Positions 1 through 8,790 are shown, numbered from the stretch's first letter. The stretch is DNA of 38,714 bases from a virus (IMGVR_UViG_3300020419_000888:1-38714), one strand, 5' to 3'. Numbers and translations: made by a program. Notes: generated from the letters alone by a model not told the origin.

Positions 1-771
1 GAACACGAAGTACAAAAACTTATGGACAGTGGTTCTGCTAGTTGGACAGATATTCACTTGTATCAACCTAGTGACCATGCTTGGCCAAAAGTACTTGCTG
101 ACAAACTTGGTGTTTCTGTAAATAATTATGCACGTCGAGGAGCATGTTTTCATCAAATATCAAGACAATGTGCTGTTGCTAAAGACATAAGACCAGATGA
201 TATAGCAATAGTAATGTGGACCTATCTAAGTAGACTATCGTTACAGTGGCCTGCTAGAACGTCGGTACCATTCAATAACATAACAGGTCCTGGATCGGGT
301 TGGAAATCTATAATAACAGGATTCAATAATTTCTTTGGACTAGAACCTTCAAAAGAAAGTGACCAAGATTCTGACGAGTATATTCAACAATATATAGAAG
401 ATAGTACAAAAATTACATATTTAAATCCTATGGGAATATATGATAGATATTACAATAATCTAATATTACAAAAAATGACTGACGGATTTCTTAAATCTAC
501 AGGGGCTAGAGTAATACATCTTAGCGTAGAAGCTGAACCCTCTCTTCAACAACTTGAAGAAGCAAGACAAGATCTTAGTGAGTCTTTGAAAGAGCCCTAT
601 AGTATACCAAATCCAGCAGACTGGTACGACATTGATGTAGATCATACCAGCTGTTTGACAATACTAGATCCTAGTATACCGCCAGCAGAAAACGATGAGC
701 ATCCTAGTGTAACACATCATAGTAATTTTGCTGAACGCATTTATAATCAATATTTTAAAGAAGTTTTATAA
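1..771 (+). CDS. SGNH/GDSL-like hydrolase-family protein, 5' partial
   Basis: The reading frame is open from base 1, so the true start lies upstream; the ATG at 22 is probably internal. The C-terminus carries a D-x-H-type end (DEHPSVTHHSNFAERIY), like the last catalytic block of SGNH hydrolases, and the early part (YARRGACFHQISRQC) resembles the Gly-containing block that follows the nucleophile in the phage SGNH-like family. The GDS/GCS nucleophile block would lie before the window. It shares a layout with the genes at 2118 and 28457. The stop overlaps the next start (TAATG), so it is cotranscribed with the glycan cluster. A role in deacylating or acylating surface sugars is inference from context. 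Confidence 0.6.
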   Translation, partial: EHEVQKLMDSGSASWTDIHLYQPSDHAWPKVLADKLGVSVNNYARRGACFHQISRQCAVAKDIRPDDIAIVMWTYLSRLSLQWPARTSVPFNNITGPGSGWKSIITGFNNFFGLEPSKESDQDSDEYIQQYIEDSTKITYLNPMGIYDRYYNNLILQKMTDGFLKSTGARVIHLSVEAEPSLQQLEEARQDLSESLKEPYSIPNPADWYDIDVDHTSCLTILDPSIPPAENDEHPSVTHHSNFAERIYNQYFKEVL

Positions 772-1106
772 TGAAAGTTGAAATAAACATAAGCATTGCA
801 GAATACATAGATAGATATTCTATATTGTTAATTAAAAAAGCACAGGGTTTAGATGTAGATAAAGAAATTGAACAATATGATGATTTAGAATATCCAGGCT
901 TTGATTATTATTTGAGTATTATGAAAGCAATAAATTGGCAGTTATGGGACCTAGAAGATATAAAAAGAAAAGGTGTAGAACGATATAGTAAACAAGAATC
1001 AGATACAGCATTCCTAATAACACAAATAAACGATCTACGGCACGAAACTAAAAAACGTATAGACGTTTTTTTTGGAAGTGAATTTACAGAAATGAAAAGT
1101 CATTAA
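771..1106 (+). CDS. DUF6165-like small protein
   Basis: A 111-residue protein. Its opening (EINISIAEYIDRYSILLIK), middle (AINWQLWDLEDIKR) and charged end (TQINDLRHETKKRID) match my recollection of DUF6165. That family is of unknown biochemistry and is often encoded among lipopolysaccharide and glycosyltransferase genes. No signal peptide or membrane segment is visible and the protein looks helical. It starts on the stop of the gene upstream (TAATG) and ends on the start of the thioesterase (TAATG). The family call is from memory and moderate; the location in a sugar cluster fits. Confidence 0.55.
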   Translation: MKVEINISIAEYIDRYSILLIKKAQGLDVDKEIEQYDDLEYPGFDYYLSIMKAINWQLWDLEDIKRKGVERYSKQESDTAFLITQINDLRHETKKRIDVFFGSEFTEMKSH

Positions 1107-1465
1107 TGAAATACTTTACTCGTAAGATGATAGCTCATAAGGATCTAAACAGTAACGGTACATTATTCGGTGGTCGTGTGTTGGACTGGATAGACGAAGA
1201 GGCATATATCTACTGTAGTTGTCAGTTAGAAAATGATAGGGTTGTTACAAGAGCAATGAGTAATATTGACTTCCATAGTAGTGCTATGCGTGGTGATATT
1301 ATTGAAATTGGTATGGAAACTGTTACGTTAGGTAAAACTAGTATTACTATAAAATGTGACGTAAGAAACAAGAGAACAGAAAAAACAATAACAAGTGTTG
1401 ATAAGATTACATTTGTAAATCTTGGAAAAGACGGAAAGCCAGCACCACACGGAGTAACTAAATGA
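1106..1465 (+). CDS. Acyl-CoA thioesterase, hotdog fold (YciA-like)
   Basis: A 119-residue single hotdog domain, the usual size for a YciA/BACH-type acyl-CoA thioester hydrolase. Visible family features are N-terminal HKDLNSNGTLFGGRVLDWID (the GTLFGG turn and the central helix with its acidic WIDE end), VVTRAMSNIDFHSSAMRGD (the VxFxxP/RxGD strand region) and LGKTSITIKCDV. It would cleave CoA thioesters in the cytosol. Why a phage carries it is unclear; supplying or removing acyl groups for lipid A or glycan acylation is inference from neighbours. It overlaps both neighbours by 1-4 bases. Confidence 0.8.
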   Translation: MKYFTRKMIAHKDLNSNGTLFGGRVLDWIDEEAYIYCSCQLENDRVVTRAMSNIDFHSSAMRGDIIEIGMETVTLGKTSITIKCDVRNKRTEKTITSVDKITFVNLGKDGKPAPHGVTK

Positions 1466-2142
1466 AAAAACTTTTTATTCATATACCAAAAAATGGAGGT
1501 ATGACAATACGTGATAGTGAAATTTTTGAAGATAAAATTGTACCAGTAAACAAAAAATGGATCCGAGATTATAAAGGATTTAGACATACAATGAAACAAT
1601 ATGGAGAACGTGATACCAAAGGTGTTGAACATGCACGTTGGATAGATGTTGACCCTAATATTACAAGTACACATCAAGCATTTGCTATTGTTAGAAATCC
1701 TTGGAGCAAGGTAGTAAGCAGATTTGCATTTGCCAAACAGGCAATTGAAAGAGGACATGTATCTGAAACTTATGCCGACACACGATCATTAGAACATTTT
1801 ATACAAGGTAGATACGATTGGGGATTAAAACCTTTAACTTGGTATAGAGCAATACGAGGATGGTGGCCACAAAGGCATCATGTAAAAGATCATCAGAACA
1901 ATGTTGTATGCGACATACTAACATTAGAAAATCTTAATATCGAAGCACCTAAGTATCTTGGCATCGAAACTATGCCACGTGCTAGGAACGTAACCAGTAT
2001 TAAACAGGATTACAAAGAACTATATAATACTAAGACAATACAAGAAATTGCAGACTGGTATAAAGAAGATATAGACTATTGGGGTTTTGATTTTGATACA
2101 ACAGCAAGGAAAAACACATGGACTGCTCAAAACATGATTTAG
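1462..2142 (+). CDS. Sulfotransferase family protein
   Basis: A 226-residue protein. The N-terminal LFIHIPKNGG at about residues 4-13 is the PAPS 5'-phosphosulfate loop of sulfotransferase family 2 (usual form HIPKTGGT). AIVRNPWSKVVSRF at about residues 75-88 is the 3'-phosphate-binding Arg/Ser block. The family moves sulfate from PAPS to carbohydrate or other acceptors. The acceptor is unknown; surface glycan is inferred from the surrounding glycosyltransferases. The start overlaps the thioesterase stop (ATGA), and the end overlaps the next gene by 25 bases. Confidence 0.8.
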   Translation: MKKLFIHIPKNGGMTIRDSEIFEDKIVPVNKKWIRDYKGFRHTMKQYGERDTKGVEHARWIDVDPNITSTHQAFAIVRNPWSKVVSRFAFAKQAIERGHVSETYADTRSLEHFIQGRYDWGLKPLTWYRAIRGWWPQRHHVKDHQNNVVCDILTLENLNIEAPKYLGIETMPRARNVTSIKQDYKELYNTKTIQEIADWYKEDIDYWGFDFDTTARKNTWTAQNMI

Positions 2143-2864
2143 TAACCTTCGGTTGTAGTTTTACATATGGACACGGTCTAAAAGATTGTTTAGCTGAAGA
2201 CGGAATAGGAAATGGTCCTAAGCCTAGTGTGTTAGCATGGCCTAATCATTTAAAATCAATGTGTAATTTTAGGACAGTAGACAATCAAGCTGAACCTGGT
2301 GCAAGTAATAAAATTATTACAAAACTGATTATGGATTATAAAAAGTTTTCCAGAAAAAGTTTTGTAGTTATTTTTTGGACAAACTTTGATAGGCAAACTG
2401 TTTTTTACAGTAAAGACTATGGAGATTATCTTCATATGATGCCAGGGTTTCTCAAAGATAGAATGCCTAAAAAATTTTTTGAGTATCATGGCGGAGGCAT
2501 CAAAGAAAATAGACCATCACCAATGAAAATGAGAGAAATGGTAGAAACATACTATATGGATTATCACAGCGATTTTGATGTATACTTTGATAATATTATT
2601 AGAATAAACTATGTAAATTCTTGGCTGAAAGAAAAAGGTATAGAATCTAGACACGTATTCATGGAGCATGAATGGAATAGACCAGCTGTATTTGAAAACA
2701 AAAGATACTTCAACAGATTTATGATGCCTGACTTGAAAGTTAAAACTTTCTGTTATAAAAAAGATTTTCACATAGATGATGCATTAGACAGACCTAAACC
2801 TCATCCAGGAATGTCTAGTCATAGATTCTTTGCACATAATATTAAAAATTGGTTCAAAATATAA
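2118..2864 (+). CDS. SGNH-like hydrolase-family phage protein
   Basis: A 248-residue protein. LVTFGCSFTYGHGL near residues 8-21 is the nucleophile block (GCSF in place of GDSF, Ser kept). NQAEPGASNKIITK is the Gly/Asn block, and KPHPGMSSHRFFAHNI near the end gives the catalytic-type His. It resembles marine phage SGNH proteins found beside glycosyltransferases. The substrate is unknown; an acetyl or other acyl group on a sugar is a reasonable guess. It is cotranscribed, and its stop TAA shares an A with the next ATG. Confidence 0.65.
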   Translation: MDCSKHDLVTFGCSFTYGHGLKDCLAEDGIGNGPKPSVLAWPNHLKSMCNFRTVDNQAEPGASNKIITKLIMDYKKFSRKSFVVIFWTNFDRQTVFYSKDYGDYLHMMPGFLKDRMPKKFFEYHGGGIKENRPSPMKMREMVETYYMDYHSDFDVYFDNIIRINYVNSWLKEKGIESRHVFMEHEWNRPAVFENKRYFNRFMMPDLKVKTFCYKKDFHIDDALDRPKPHPGMSSHRFFAHNIKNWFKI

Positions 2865-3562
2865 TGCAAATGGCAGTTTGTATAAGCGGAGTTAACAATA
2901 AAAAGTCTAATATTGTTGAACAGATAACCAAGATATTTCCTGGTAGTAATATTTACTATCATACCTATACTAATAAAACTAATCTTGTTCCTGCAATTTA
3001 TCATGACAACCTTTTTACAATGCATTACCCTAAATGGCATTACCATCCTATGGAGGCAAATAGACTAATAGGTATAAAGCACGGAAAATTTCAAAAATAT
3101 GTAGATAAGAAATTATTATGGGATGAGCTATATTTTGGTATTGCTCCTATCATAGCACATAGTGACTTAGTAAAAAAGATTCCACAGCGATTTGATTTGA
3201 TAGTAAGAGTAGACTGGAATACAAAACTAGACCCGCAAGTTAACTTACAACACTGGATACGAAAGGCTTACGAAAAAGGACCAGTAGGATTTATGATAAG
3301 AGAAAATAGAGGACCAGAATTTGGTAAAGGATTGGTTGAAGAAGTTGATAAAATAAATCCAAATCCTGAAGATGATTGGTATGGATTTCTACCAAGTTCA
3401 TTAATAATTCACCATAGAAAACATCTAGATCACAGTTTAGTTAGAAAATTTGTTAGAGAATATAGGCTTGCGCCTGCACAATGGGGCTGGTATCAGATGT
3501 TATCAGAACCATATAATGATATTCATACGAGTGTACATGGCTTTGCCCAAGAGATTAAATAG
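2864..3562 (+). CDS. Putative glycosyltransferase-like protein
   Basis: I start it at the ATG at 2864, which overlaps the previous stop (TAATG), rather than at an upstream TTG at 2849. The 232-residue protein opens with AVCISGVNNKKSN and has FPGSNIYYHTY and FDLIVRVDWNTKLDP. These resemble phage and capsule glycosyltransferase-like proteins in which a VIR-D-D type motif binds the sugar nucleotide and metal. No membrane segment is seen. Family assignment is by pattern only; the donor and acceptor are unknown. Confidence 0.5.
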   Translation: MQMAVCISGVNNKKSNIVEQITKIFPGSNIYYHTYTNKTNLVPAIYHDNLFTMHYPKWHYHPMEANRLIGIKHGKFQKYVDKKLLWDELYFGIAPIIAHSDLVKKIPQRFDLIVRVDWNTKLDPQVNLQHWIRKAYEKGPVGFMIRENRGPEFGKGLVEEVDKINPNPEDDWYGFLPSSLIIHHRKHLDHSLVRKFVREYRLAPAQWGWYQMLSEPYNDIHTSVHGFAQEIK

Positions 3563-3586
3563 TACTATAACAAGGGATAAAACATA

Positions 3587-4211
3587 ATGAACCTTAAAGA
3601 CATATTTGTAAAACACAACTGTGACAAAGGTATTAAACACGACTATTGGAAGTTGGAAGTTATATCAAGAAGACTTTGAACCAGTAAGAAACAATTCAAT
3701 TAATATTTTAGAAATTGGAACTTTCAAAGGAGAAAGTACAAATGCATGGTTAGAATATTTTCCACAAGCAAACATTTACACTATTGATACATTTGAAAGA
3801 GTAGATGCAGTAGATTTACCTATGTTGCAAGATTCAAGAGTAACCTATGCAAAACTAGATAGTACTGCTTTAGAATGTAATAAACACTTTCAAGAACTAG
3901 GACAGAAGTTTGATTTTATTATAGATGACGGATTACATACTCCGGAAGCACAGCGTCTAACATTCGAAAATTTAATTCAATTTACAAACACATATTACAT
4001 AGAAGATGTTTGGAACTTAGATAAGGTAAAAATGAATGACCCTTGGATACAGAGTCATGCAAATGACTTTACACAAGATAAATGGCAGAAACTTTTAGAG
4101 TCAACAGGAAAATATAGTGTTACACATCACGACTGGCGTTCTAAAAAGAAACAAGATAGTTATATTTTAAAAGTAAAAAATTCTTTAGATATACAATGGA
4201 AGCATACGTAA
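3587..4211 (+). CDS. Class I SAM-dependent methyltransferase, frame interrupted by a 7-bp duplication
   Basis: From the ATG at 3587 the frame reads MNLKDIFVKHNCDKGIKHDYWK and then stops at 3677-3679. The remaining 190 or so residues continue in another frame (LYQEDFEPVRNNS, then NILEIGTFKGEST, the SAM-binding loop, and YTIDTF, the acidic second strand). The break is at a perfect tandem TTGGAAG TTGGAAG (3646-3659); removing one copy joins both parts into a protein of about 205 residues. The only in-frame start left for the long part is a GTG at 3621 that would add unrelated residues. Either a real mutation or phase variant, or a sequencing or assembly error. Methyl acceptor unknown. Confidence 0.7.
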
Positions 4212-4870
4212 TATACATTCAAGGACATGAAGATAGTGAAAAGTTTTCTGACCGTTGCGTTCAAAGTATTATAGATACCGAATCAGAATTAACAGTAGAA
4301 AAGTTTCCTGCTATAACTCCTTCAAACATGTGGAAAATAAATTACACATGGCCTTTGAAAAAAAAGTCTACATGTCCTAAAACAGGATTAAGACTTTCAG
4401 CATATAAAACTTACGATAACGACAAACGTATAGCGGCGGCACAAAGTCATTATATGTTATGGCGTAAATGTGCAACACTAAACAAACCTATATTAATTTT
4501 GGAACACGATGCAATCTTTACAAATAAATTTGATTCAAAGATATTAGATTGGTGGCCTGAAAATGGAGCAGTAAGTATAAACAACCCCATAGGTGCAACC
4601 TTTTCTGCAAAGGAGTATGACAGCAAACTTGCTAACGGAATAAATGAAGTTCCGTGGTTAACTGATAATGACGTACCGCAAGGTTTACCAGGACACAGTG
4701 CGTATGTAATTTACCCAGATGCGGCTAGAGAAGTTATGCGACTGCAAGATGAAATAGGTTGGTGGCCTAATGATGCAATCATGTGTAAACAACTTTGTCC
4801 TTGGATCAGATGCTACAAGCCATACATCACAAAATGTCAAGGCATAAAATCAACTACGAGTAAAGAATGA
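4196..4870 (+). CDS. Glycosyltransferase family 25-like protein
   Basis: A 224-residue protein with the GT25 (LPS glycosyltransferase) layout. It has an N-terminal strand AYVIYIQGHED, the AAAQSHYMLWRKC block (equivalent of the G-C-x-x-S-H region) and PILILEHDAIF, the acidic E-x-D motif expected to hold the metal and nucleotide sugar. GLPGHSAYVIYPDAAREVM follows. It likely adds a hexose to a surface or lipopolysaccharide glycan; the acceptor is unknown. It overlaps the preceding methyltransferase by 16 bases and the next gene by 4. Confidence 0.7.
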   Translation: MEAYVIYIQGHEDSEKFSDRCVQSIIDTESELTVEKFPAITPSNMWKINYTWPLKKKSTCPKTGLRLSAYKTYDNDKRIAAAQSHYMLWRKCATLNKPILILEHDAIFTNKFDSKILDWWPENGAVSINNPIGATFSAKEYDSKLANGINEVPWLTDNDVPQGLPGHSAYVIYPDAAREVMRLQDEIGWWPNDAIMCKQLCPWIRCYKPYITKCQGIKSTTSKE

Positions 4871-5532
4871 TAAACTTACCAGAATATAGAAGTAACAGAA
4901 GTAAACAGAACTGTACTGGAGGAGAACTAGAATGGGGTAGATCCATTTTGTTTGACGAGGTTACAGAACAATGGTGTAGCGAACATAGTGATACTGTATA
5001 TGCTATGGAAGGTTATTTTCCTCCTAAGGATCGTAAAACAGCAGAAAAAATTGCATTTATGAACTACTTAAATTTATTTAAAAAAGATAAACGTAAAATA
5101 TTAGATATAGGTACAGGTGCAGGACAGTTTATGAAGTTGTGTATGTCTTTAGGACACAATGTATCTGGTACAGAAGTGCAAAAACGTTTAGACGATCCTG
5201 TATATAAAATACATCAGCACTATGGTTTAGAGTTGTTTGAATTAAAACTAATGCCTAGCAAGTATGTATTCTTACCACAATCCTATGATGTAATTACTTT
5301 ATTACGAACACAATTTAATGACATACGCAATCGAGAATTTACAGAAAAAGATTGGCACTATTGGAAAGATAACATGTTTGATCACCTTAACGCTGGCGGA
5401 CAATTATTTTTAAAAACAAATCTTAAATTCCAAAAAAAAGTTATAGGCGGAATGCAAACTGAAATTATGAAAGCATTTGGCCTACCTATTAAAGGCTTTA
5501 ACAGCTTTACCTACCATTTCACTAAACCCTAG
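4867..5532 (+). CDS. Class I SAM-dependent methyltransferase
   Basis: A 221-residue protein. KILDIGTGAGQFMKLCM at about residues 77-93 is the glycine-rich SAM loop (motif I), followed by VSGTEVQ, the acidic motif II. YDVITLLRTQFNDI and LNAGGQLFLKTN correspond to motif IV/post-motif and the strand after the D-P-P position. Lack of a DPPY motif argues against DNA adenine methylation. Small-molecule or sugar methylation is the likely role given the cluster. ATGA overlap with the gene upstream; followed by a 24-bp gap with a late-promoter-like box. Confidence 0.7.
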   Translation: MINLPEYRSNRSKQNCTGGELEWGRSILFDEVTEQWCSEHSDTVYAMEGYFPPKDRKTAEKIAFMNYLNLFKKDKRKILDIGTGAGQFMKLCMSLGHNVSGTEVQKRLDDPVYKIHQHYGLELFELKLMPSKYVFLPQSYDVITLLRTQFNDIRNREFTEKDWHYWKDNMFDHLNAGGQLFLKTNLKFQKKVIGGMQTEIMKAFGLPIKGFNSFTYHFTKP

Positions 5533-5543
5533 TTATATACTAA

Positions 5544-5551
5544 TATAAATA
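5544..5551 (+). promoter_or_regulatory. Late-promoter-like TATAAATA box
   Basis: An exact TATAAATA, the T4 late promoter -10 consensus, lies in the only gap in the 771-10473 run besides 3563-3586. It is only 5 bases before the ATG at 5557, so a transcript from it would be leaderless or nearly so for that gene, though useful for those downstream. Confidence 0.4.
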
Positions 5552-5556
5552 TCTAT

Positions 5557-6327
5557 ATGGAACGTATAGTATTGGTTACTGGGGGGTTTGATCCCCTCCA
5601 TTCAGGACATATAGACTTATTTAATGAAGCAAAAAAGCTAGGTGATAAACTTGTAGTAGGCGTAAATTCAGACGAATGGTTAGCTAGAAAAAAAGGTAGA
5701 CCTTTTATGCCTTTTTTTGAAAGACACAAGATTGTTGAAAATCTTAAAATGGTAGATGACACGATATCTTTTGATGACAATGATGACTCTGCCAGTGGTG
5801 CAATTTTTAAATTACAATGTACAATAGCACATAACAAAAAAATTATTTTCGCCAATGGCGGAGATAGAAGCGAGAAAAACATACCCGAATTGAAGCTGTA
5901 TGGAGATCATCCTCTTGTCGAATTTGCATTTGGTGTTGGAGGTGACTTTAAACAAAATTCATCTAGCTGGATATTGCAGGAATGGAAAGAGCCCAAAACT
6001 ACAAGAGATTGGGGATATTATAGAGTGTTGCATGAATACGGTCCGCATGTAAAAGTAAAAGAACTTACTGTAGAACCAGGTAAAAAATTAAGTATGCAAC
6101 GCCACAAACATAGAGCAGAACATTGGTTTGTATCAGAGGGAGAAGCATCAGTCTATGGATTAGATGTAGCTACAGATTTGACACTGCAAAAGTATACAAA
6201 GCATAAGTCATTACATATTTTAAAAGAACAGTGGCACATGCTGGCAAATGAAACAGGTAAACCGTTAAAGGTAGTTGAGATACAATATGGTGAAAACTGT
6301 GTGGAGGAAGACATTGAGAGAAGATAG
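5557..6327 (+). CDS. Bifunctional protein: HldE/RfaE-type nucleotidyltransferase fused to a cupin
   Basis: A 256-residue two-domain protein. Residues 1-130 are a cytidylyltransferase-like domain: VTGGFDPLHSGH (HxGH nucleotide-binding motif at 15-18), VVGVNSDEW and RPFMPFFERHKIVENL, as in ADP-heptose synthase C-domains and glycerol-3-phosphate cytidylyltransferases. The ISSTS-type end seems replaced by NSSSWIL. Residues 151-256 are a cupin like the C-terminus of type II mannose-6-phosphate isomerase: SMQRHKHRAEHWFVSEGEA with metal-site H183, H185, E188. It probably makes a nucleotide-activated sugar. Coupling these two domains is unusual. Confidence 0.75.
   Translation: MERIVLVTGGFDPLHSGHIDLFNEAKKLGDKLVVGVNSDEWLARKKGRPFMPFFERHKIVENLKMVDDTISFDDNDDSASGAIFKLQCTIAHNKKIIFANGGDRSEKNIPELKLYGDHPLVEFAFGVGGDFKQNSSSWILQEWKEPKTTRDWGYYRVLHEYGPHVKVKELTVEPGKKLSMQRHKHRAEHWFVSEGEASVYGLDVATDLTLQKYTKHKSLHILKEQWHMLANETGKPLKVVEIQYGENCVEEDIERR
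6303..6316 (+). promoter_or_regulatory. Ribosome binding site deciding a TTG start
   Basis: GGAGG at 6303-6307 lies 6 bases before TTG at 6314-6316. This is far better placed than any signal before the upstream TTG (6275) or ATG (6287) in the same frame, so the glycosyltransferase downstream is taken to start at 6314. Confidence 0.6.
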
Positions 6328-7018
6328 ATTAAAAGTATTTGTAGGTTACGACACTAGAGAAGATATAGCATACCAAGTATGTAAGCACAGCATTATTACT
6401 AGAAACAAGGACATTGATGTGCGTCCACTTAAACAACAAGAGCTAAGAGATACGGGATGGTATACACGACCAATTGATAAACTAGCATCAACAGAATTTA
6501 CTTTTACAAGATTTTTAATACCGGAACTTACTAATTATGATGGCTGGGCTGTATTCATGGACAGTGACATGATTCTTACCACAGACATAAAAGAACTGTT
6601 TGATCAAGCAGATGATCAATACGCAGTGATGTGCGTTCAGCATGATTACAAAGTAACTGAGAGTACAAAGATGGACGGTCAAAAACAAACAATCTATCCA
6701 AGAAAGAATTGGTCAAGTATGGTCCTATGGAATTGTGGACACCCTAGTAATAAGACAGTAACAAAAGATTTTGTTAACAATCCTGAAATTACAGGAGCAT
6801 ATCTACATAGATTTAGTTGGCTAAAGGATGAAGAAATTGGTAGCCTTAATCATACATGGAATTATTTGATGGGAGTATACAGCGATATAGAAAAACCAAA
6901 ATTGATACATTATACAGAAGGTGGTCCTTGGTTTGAAAATTATAGATACTGTGATTATCACCAACTTTGGAAGAACGAATTACACAATATGATGCACGGA
7001 GCAGATAATGGAAATTAA
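6314..7018 (+). CDS. Glycosyltransferase, GT8-like (DxD)
   Basis: Begins at a TTG with a strong GGAGG, giving (M)REDRLKVFVGYDTRED. This YDTRE opening is typical of phage GT8-like transferases. FTFTRFLIPELTNYDGWAVFMDSDMIL holds the DSD metal and nucleotide-sugar motif (about residues 77-79). KLIHYTEGGPWF supplies the H-x-x-G-x-x-(K)PW end motif of GT8. A retaining glycosyltransferase using a nucleotide sugar is expected; acceptor unknown. It overlaps the cupin fusion by 14 bases and the next gene by 11. Confidence 0.75.
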   Translation: MREDRLKVFVGYDTREDIAYQVCKHSIITRNKDIDVRPLKQQELRDTGWYTRPIDKLASTEFTFTRFLIPELTNYDGWAVFMDSDMILTTDIKELFDQADDQYAVMCVQHDYKVTESTKMDGQKQTIYPRKNWSSMVLWNCGHPSNKTVTKDFVNNPEITGAYLHRFSWLKDEEIGSLNHTWNYLMGVYSDIEKPKLIHYTEGGPWFENYRYCDYHQLWKNELHNMMHGADNGN

Positions 7019-7850
7019 ACCAAAGATGCTTATGATCGATGGTTCGGACGAAATACTTAAACATTGGCAACTAGGAACCAATGCAGTAGTAATTGATAGG
7101 AAAGATATATCCAGTAAACTGCATGAATCACCTTGGCCTATTGATATACCTGTAACTTTTAGAAGCATGACTAAGCGTAAAGAAATTTGGAAATGCTGGG
7201 ATAGTGGTAGACCTTTCTATTATGTAGATAATGGTTACATGGGTAATCTAATGAAAAAGAAGATATGGTATAGGGTTGTAAAAAATAATATACAACACAC
7301 AAAGATTCGTTCTAACATGCCGCCGGATAGATTCAATTTGCTTTTAGGAAGAGCTCCTTATATGAGTTACATGGGCAGGAAAAATCCTAGAGAACAAAAC
7401 GGTCCAATACTGCTTGTTACACCATCTGAAAAGCCTTGTCAATTTTATAAAGTTGATAAAGATACATGGGTTAAAGATACTATTGCAGAGCTACGAAAAT
7501 ATACTAATAGAGAAATTATTATAAGAGAAAAAGGGCTGAGACCAGATCGAATAAAAGATAATAGTGTTGCACATGAATGTTTCAAAAAACAAATTTATGC
7601 AGTTGTAACATATCAAAGTATGGCGGCATTAGAGGCAATGCACTTTGGTATTCCTGCATTTACAATGGCTCCTTCTTGTGTTGATTCAGTATCTAATAAA
7701 AATTTAGCTGACATAGAAAAACCGTTTTATCCACAAGCAGAAGTGTTCCAAAACTTATTGAACTATCTAGCATACTGTCAATATACTGTTCAAGAGTTTC
7801 ATGCCGGACATGCCTATAGAATGATAGAAGAGATGAAGTTATATGATTAA
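7008..7850 (+). CDS. KpsC/KpsS-like glycan synthesis protein, paralogue 1
   Basis: A 280-residue protein. The C-terminal half has REIIIREKGLRPDR, YAVVTYQSMAALEAMHFGIPAF and SVSNKNLADIEKPF. These correspond to the conserved blocks (RPHP, a T/S-containing loop, G-I-P, and a 'diff N-L-x-x-I-E-x-P' end) of capsule polysaccharide proteins of the KpsC/KpsS type. It has two paralogues downstream (7843 and 9622); this copy has the least canonical RPHP block (REKG). A glycosyltransferase acting on capsule or LPS is expected but not shown. Confidence 0.6.
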   Translation: MEIKPKMLMIDGSDEILKHWQLGTNAVVIDRKDISSKLHESPWPIDIPVTFRSMTKRKEIWKCWDSGRPFYYVDNGYMGNLMKKKIWYRVVKNNIQHTKIRSNMPPDRFNLLLGRAPYMSYMGRKNPREQNGPILLVTPSEKPCQFYKVDKDTWVKDTIAELRKYTNREIIIREKGLRPDRIKDNSVAHECFKKQIYAVVTYQSMAALEAMHFGIPAFTMAPSCVDSVSNKNLADIEKPFYPQAEVFQNLLNYLAYCQYTVQEFHAGHAYRMIEEMKLYD

Positions 7851-8790
7851 TAAACCATTAAAAGTTAATGCATATATGGCGGCTATTCCTCCAGGAAATA
7901 AAAATCCTGAAAAGCCGAAGCTAATAGAATACTTCATACAAGGTGTTCAGAAGGCAGGCGATAAAGGACAGATTATCAATAGTTTTACGTTTGAACCTGC
8001 AGACGTTGGTGTATTACAAGGATACGTTCATCCTGCAAGTAAACATGTTCCTCATTTAAATTTACGTAGATCTGTTTTAGCAGGACAAAAAGAACTACGC
8101 AGACGAACAGTTATAGCTGATGCAAATTTATTCCTAGCCTACGATCCAGGAAATAGTAATACATATTTAAGGTACAGTTACGATGGCATTTTTCCTAATG
8201 AAGGAGAATACTGCGACAATAGGATAGATCCAAATAGATGGGCAACGTTACGTGACAAACTTAACATACAGATAAAGCCGTGGAAAAGGTATGGGGATTA
8301 TATTTTAATTACATGTCAAAGAGACATGGGTTGGAGTATGCAAGGAACACCTGTAATAGAATGGTTACATAAAGTATTACAACAGTTAAGAAAAGTTACA
8401 GATAGACCAATACAGGTAAGATTTCATCCAGGAGATAAAAAGAATCACAAACATATGATGCAACTACAAGCTATAGGGCATAAGGTAAGATACAGCAGTC
8501 CTAGTGTAAGTTTATTAAAAGACTTACATGATGCATATTGCGTTATAAGTCATAATAGTAGTCCAGGAGTTGTTTCTGCTATAGAAGGCGTTCCTATTTT
8601 TGTATTAAATCCTGAAAGAAGTCAAGCGGCAGAAGTAGCAAATAAAGATTTGAATACTATAGAAAATCCTAGCTTTGAATATGATAGAGAGTCTTGGCTA
8701 CGAAGATTAGCAATGAGTCATTGGAGGTTAGACGAGTTACAGTCAGGTGACTGTTGGAAACATATGAGGAACTGGGCATGGACAGATTAG
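7843..8790 (+). CDS. KpsC/KpsS-like glycan synthesis protein, paralogue 2
   Basis: A 315-residue protein with the same C-terminal order as its paralogues: RPIQVRFHPGDKK (the RPHP-like block), YCVISHNSSPGVVSAIEGVPIF and ANKDLNTIENPSF, then a W-x-x-x-L-A-x-x-x-W-x-x-D-E-L tail. The N-terminal part (YFIQGVQKAGDKGQIINSF) is its own. The serine-rich loop and following helix are typical of the nucleotide-sugar-binding half of a GT-B-like fold. Overlaps both neighbours. Product glycan unknown. Confidence 0.65.
   Translation: MINKPLKVNAYMAAIPPGNKNPEKPKLIEYFIQGVQKAGDKGQIINSFTFEPADVGVLQGYVHPASKHVPHLNLRRSVLAGQKELRRRTVIADANLFLAYDPGNSNTYLRYSYDGIFPNEGEYCDNRIDPNRWATLRDKLNIQIKPWKRYGDYILITCQRDMGWSMQGTPVIEWLHKVLQQLRKVTDRPIQVRFHPGDKKNHKHMMQLQAIGHKVRYSSPSVSLLKDLHDAYCVISHNSSPGVVSAIEGVPIFVLNPERSQAAEVANKDLNTIENPSFEYDRESWLRRLAMSHWRLDELQSGDCWKHMRNWAWTD

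Noticed and set aside
1222-1758. Long minus-strand open frame across the thioesterase and sulfotransferase genes
   Set aside because: It is antisense to two well-supported enzymes with motifs, has no ribosome site and encodes a low-complexity, Cys/Phe-rich product.
4867-5532. A DNA-modifying methyltransferase
   Set aside because: The SAM loop is clear but there is no DPPY or NPPF catalytic motif, so a sugar or small-molecule methyltransferase is more likely.
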